In this document: positions 62,041-64,000 of the stretch, in pieces
Layout of the letters: each line of letters starts with the position of its first letter
How positions within the stretch are numbered: position 1 is the stretch's first letter
The notes under the pieces: model-generated
Databases searched by the model: none
The model's input: the letters and a program-made list of their open reading frames with translations, nothing else
Told to the model about the DNA's origin: nothing
From: Micromonospora sp. WMMA1363
Lineage (GTDB): Bacteria > Actinomycetota > Actinomycetes > Mycobacteriales > Micromonosporaceae
Assembly: GCF_030345795.1 (NCBI RefSeq)
Contig: NZ_JAUALB010000001.1
Coordinates: forward strand, 248,001 to 312,000
DNA length: 64,000 bases
Direction: 5' to 3'
Position numbers and translations under genes: made by a program

Positions 62041-62952
62041 TCAGGACGACCCGCGGTACCCCCCCGTGGCCGCTGGTGTACCCAGCTGCCAGCGGAGGCG
62101 CGCCTCGCGTAGCCGGGCGATCATCTCCGGCCAGCCCGGCGGGCGGTAGCCGGTGGCCGCGGCAAGAGCGTCGGCCGACAGCGACCGGTCGCAGACGAAG
62201 CCGTCGAACGGAACGATCTCGCCGGTCCAGGCGTACTCCGCCGCGATGAGGCGGAGCAGGTCGAACTTTGGTATCGGGCTCGCCGCCACGTGGTACAGGC
62301 CGGCGAGGTCCGTGCGCGGCAGTACCACGGTGCGCAGCAGCCAGGCGATCTCGACCGTCGTCACCCCGCTGTAGATCGCCTTGGTGTAGCCCCGCACCAC
62401 CGCCGACTGCGTGAGGAACCAGTCGACCAGGGACCGGTTCGACGTGAGTTCGTGACCGATGATGGACGTCCTGAGCGTCAGCGCTCCGCCGTAGGTGGCC
62501 TCGCCCAGCAACTTCGACCGACCGTACAGGTCCGTTGGGTCGGCCGGGTCGGTCTCCTGGTAGTTGCCGCGGTCACCGGAGAACACACAGTCCGTGCTGA
62601 CCTGGATCAGACGGGCACCGACCTGGTCGCATTCGCGGAGGAGCACGTGGGGGAACAGGGCGTTCAGCGACACCGTCTGGACGGCGTCCTGGACCTCCGG
62701 GCGCTGCTTGACGACCCCCACGCAGTTGACCACCGCGTCCGGCCGGACGCGGTGCAGCAGACGCCGGATCCCGTCCGCGTCCAGCGCGTCCACGCCGGTG
62801 GTTATCCGGCCGGCCAGGTCGGCCGGGAAGAGTGTGGCCACATTCGGTACCCGCGCCGCCCCGCGGACGTCGACCGCGAGGTCGCGGGCGAGCTCCCGGA
62901 TCAGGGTGTGGCCCAGCATCCCGGTGGCACCGAGGACGAGAACGCGGATCAT
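62041..62952 (-). CDS. RmlD-like sugar-nucleotide reductase (SDR family)
   Basis: 303 residues of extended SDR type. The NAD(P) motif is VLVLGATGMLGHTLIREL. AVVNCVGVVKQRPEV, STDCVFSGDRGNYQE and the catalytic YGRSK in DLYGRSKLLGEA follow. The substrate side includes LRTSIIGHELTSNRSLVDWF, typical of the dTDP-4-dehydrorhamnose-reductase-like branch found in surface-glycan loci. It probably reduces a 4-keto nucleotide sugar; the true substrate could be a UDP- or dTDP-sugar. Its ATG overlaps the stop of the glycosyltransferase upstream (ATGA), so the two are coupled. Confidence 0.82.
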   Translation of the reverse strand: MIRVLVLGATGMLGHTLIRELARDLAVDVRGAARVPNVATLFPADLAGRITTGVDALDADGIRRLLHRVRPDAVVNCVGVVKQRPEVQDAVQTVSLNALFPHVLLRECDQVGARLIQVSTDCVFSGDRGNYQETDPADPTDLYGRSKLLGEATYGGALTLRTSIIGHELTSNRSLVDWFLTQSAVVRGYTKAIYSGVTTVEIAWLLRTVVLPRTDLAGLYHVAASPIPKFDLLRLIAAEYAWTGEIVPFDGFVCDRSLSADALAAATGYRPPGWPEMIARLREARLRWQLGTPAATGGYRGSS

Positions 62953-64000
62953 CCTGTCTCCTTGTCTCGGCGGGTGGGCGCGCCAGGTCGCCGTCCGGCC
63001 CTGGCCAGCAGGTCGGCGAGAACCTGTGCGTTGATCGCCTCGCTCATGTGCAGCAGGTAGTGGTGCCGGCCGGCGTCGCCCATGGTCCGCAGTCCGTCCG
63101 CCGGCGTCGCCCGTGCCCGCCGGACGACCGCCGCCAGGCCGGCGGGATCGCCCGGCGGAGCGGCGAGGCCGGCCCCGGCGCTCGTCACGATCCGGGCCGC
63201 GTCGCCGGGTGCGCAGACGAGGGCGGGTCGGCCGCAGGCGAGGATCGCCTGGACCTTGCCCGGCAGGGTGATGTGGAACAGCGGTTCGTCGGCCAGACAG
63301 ACCAGTTGGAGGTCCGCCGCCGCCATGGCGGCCGCGATGCGGTCCGGGCCGATCTGGTCGACGAAGTGCACGGTCGGCAGCCGTCGAGTGAGCGCCCGCT
63401 CCCGCAGCAAGGGCCGCTGGACTCCGTCGCCGACCAGCACCAGATGCACGTCCGGCAGGTCCCGCAGGTGCTCCATGGCCTCGACGGCGACGTCCAGTCG
63501 CTGCGCGACGCCGAGGTTGCCGGCGTACATGACGACGAAGTCGTCCCGGCTGAGGCCGAGCCGCGCGCGGAACACCGGGTCCGGCTCGGTCGGCTGCATC
63601 ATCTTCTCGTCGGCCCAGTTGTAGACCACCGACACCTTTTCCGCGGGTACCCCCCGCGCCACCAGCGTCTCCCGCAGCCCGGGGAGGGGACGGTGACGTG
63701 GTCGGCCCACCGGTACGCCTGGTCGGTGAACCGTCCCAGGGTCCCCTGGGCGAGGCGACGGCCCGGCCGGCCGGTGAGGAAGCCCGTGGCGAAGACCGAG
63801 TCGGGCCACAAATCCATCGCCATGAGCACGTACGGGGTGCCCCAGCGGATTCGTGCGGCCATCGCCGCGGTGGCGGCGGTGACGGGGGAGCCGTAGACCA
63901 GTGCCACGTCGGCGGCGCGCAGCAGCGGGCGGCCGAGAGCGGTGGACGAGGCGGCCCAGGTCAGGTAGTTGGCGGCGCGGCGGAGCGCTGAACGATCGTG
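62949..64000 (-). CDS. GT4 glycosyltransferase (WbuB-like), partial and frameshifted
   Basis: The frame enters from the right edge (HDRSALRRAANYL...) and carries YVLMAMDLWPDSVFATGF and WADHVTVPSPG. It breaks at CCCGGGG (63678-63684) and resumes one base out as LRETLVARGVPAEKVSVVYN, VVMYAGNLGVAQRLDVAVEA, LLVGDG-like and TLPGKVQAILACGRPALV to a TGA at 62949. The DLWPDS motif is characteristic of WbuB-type transferases of amino-deoxy sugars. The start is outside the window. A single added base restores the whole frame, so this is a real gene with an indel or a recent mutation. It is coupled to the reductase gene. Confidence 0.8.
   Translation of the reverse strand, partial: RSFSAPPRRQLPDLGRLVHRSRPPAAARRRRGTGLRLPRHRRHRGDGRTNPLGHPVRAHGDGFVARLGLRHGLPHRPAGPSPRPGDPGTVHRPGVPVGRPRHRPLPGLRETLVARGVPAEKVSVVYNWADEKMMQPTEPDPVFRARLGLSRDDFVVMYAGNLGVAQRLDVAVEAMEHLRDLPDVHLVLVGDGVQRPLLRERALTRRLPTVHFVDQIGPDRIAAAMAAADLQLVCLADEPLFHITLPGKVQAILACGRPALVCAPGDAARIVTSAGAGLAAPPGDPAGLAAVVRRARATPADGLRTMGDAGRHHYLLHMSEAINAQVLADLLARAGRRPGAPTRRDKETG

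Overview
The window is about 64 kb of very GC-rich DNA with strong G/C bias at third codon positions, frequent GTG starts and TGA stops. Gene content and protein style point to an actinobacterium of the Micromonosporaceae, most likely Micromonospora or a close relative. That assignment is inferred from protein resemblance, not from a marker gene. No rRNA, tRNA or CRISPR array was seen.

Layout. 1-1723: end of the nuo (complex I) operon, nuoM tail and nuoN. 1868-9320: housekeeping and unknown genes (SulP transporter, SCP2-like protein coupled to a glycogen-debranching-type glucosidase, a frameshifted Pr6Pr membrane protein, two unknown proteins, an alpha/beta hydrolase). 9661-14321: topoisomerase IV pair parE-parC, preceded by a 24-bp tandem repeat. 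14399-19307: AlkB-like oxygenase, acyltransferase, two exported or membrane unknowns, and a secreted C39-like peptidase behind a c-di-AMP (ydaO-type) riboswitch. 19757-36481: first surface-polysaccharide locus, with an ABC exporter (Wzm/Wzt type), a TetR regulator, three related glycosyltransferases, and all five enzyme classes needed to make UDP-ManNAc3NAcA from UDP-GlcNAc. An IS701-family element has landed exactly on the stop codon of one glycosyltransferase. 36843-44500: two-component system, orphan TAXI lipoprotein, YaaA, GT-C-like membrane protein, App1-like phosphatase. 44622-53070: alpha-glucan locus (glgB, glgE, glgA/glgM, divergent glgC, pgm), i.e. the GlgE maltose-1-phosphate route. 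53232-57363: NAD kinase and a large secreted M14 carboxypeptidase. 57709-64000: second polysaccharide locus with a Wzy-like polymerase, a Wzx-like flippase, two glycosyltransferases and an RmlD-like reductase. It runs off the right edge.

How it fits together. pgm and glgC supply ADP-glucose, GlgA/GlgM makes maltose-1-phosphate or linear glucan, GlgE extends and GlgB branches. The first polysaccharide locus makes a di-N-acetylated uronic acid donor, has glycosyltransferases to use it, and carries its own ABC exporter. The second looks Wzx/Wzy-dependent.

Caution on data quality. Several reading frames (Pr6Pr, transposase, glgE, the last glycosyltransferase, perhaps a small protein near 36.7 kb) are broken by single-base shifts, all at short G/C runs. 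glgE is central to its pathway, so some of these may be sequence errors rather than real mutations.
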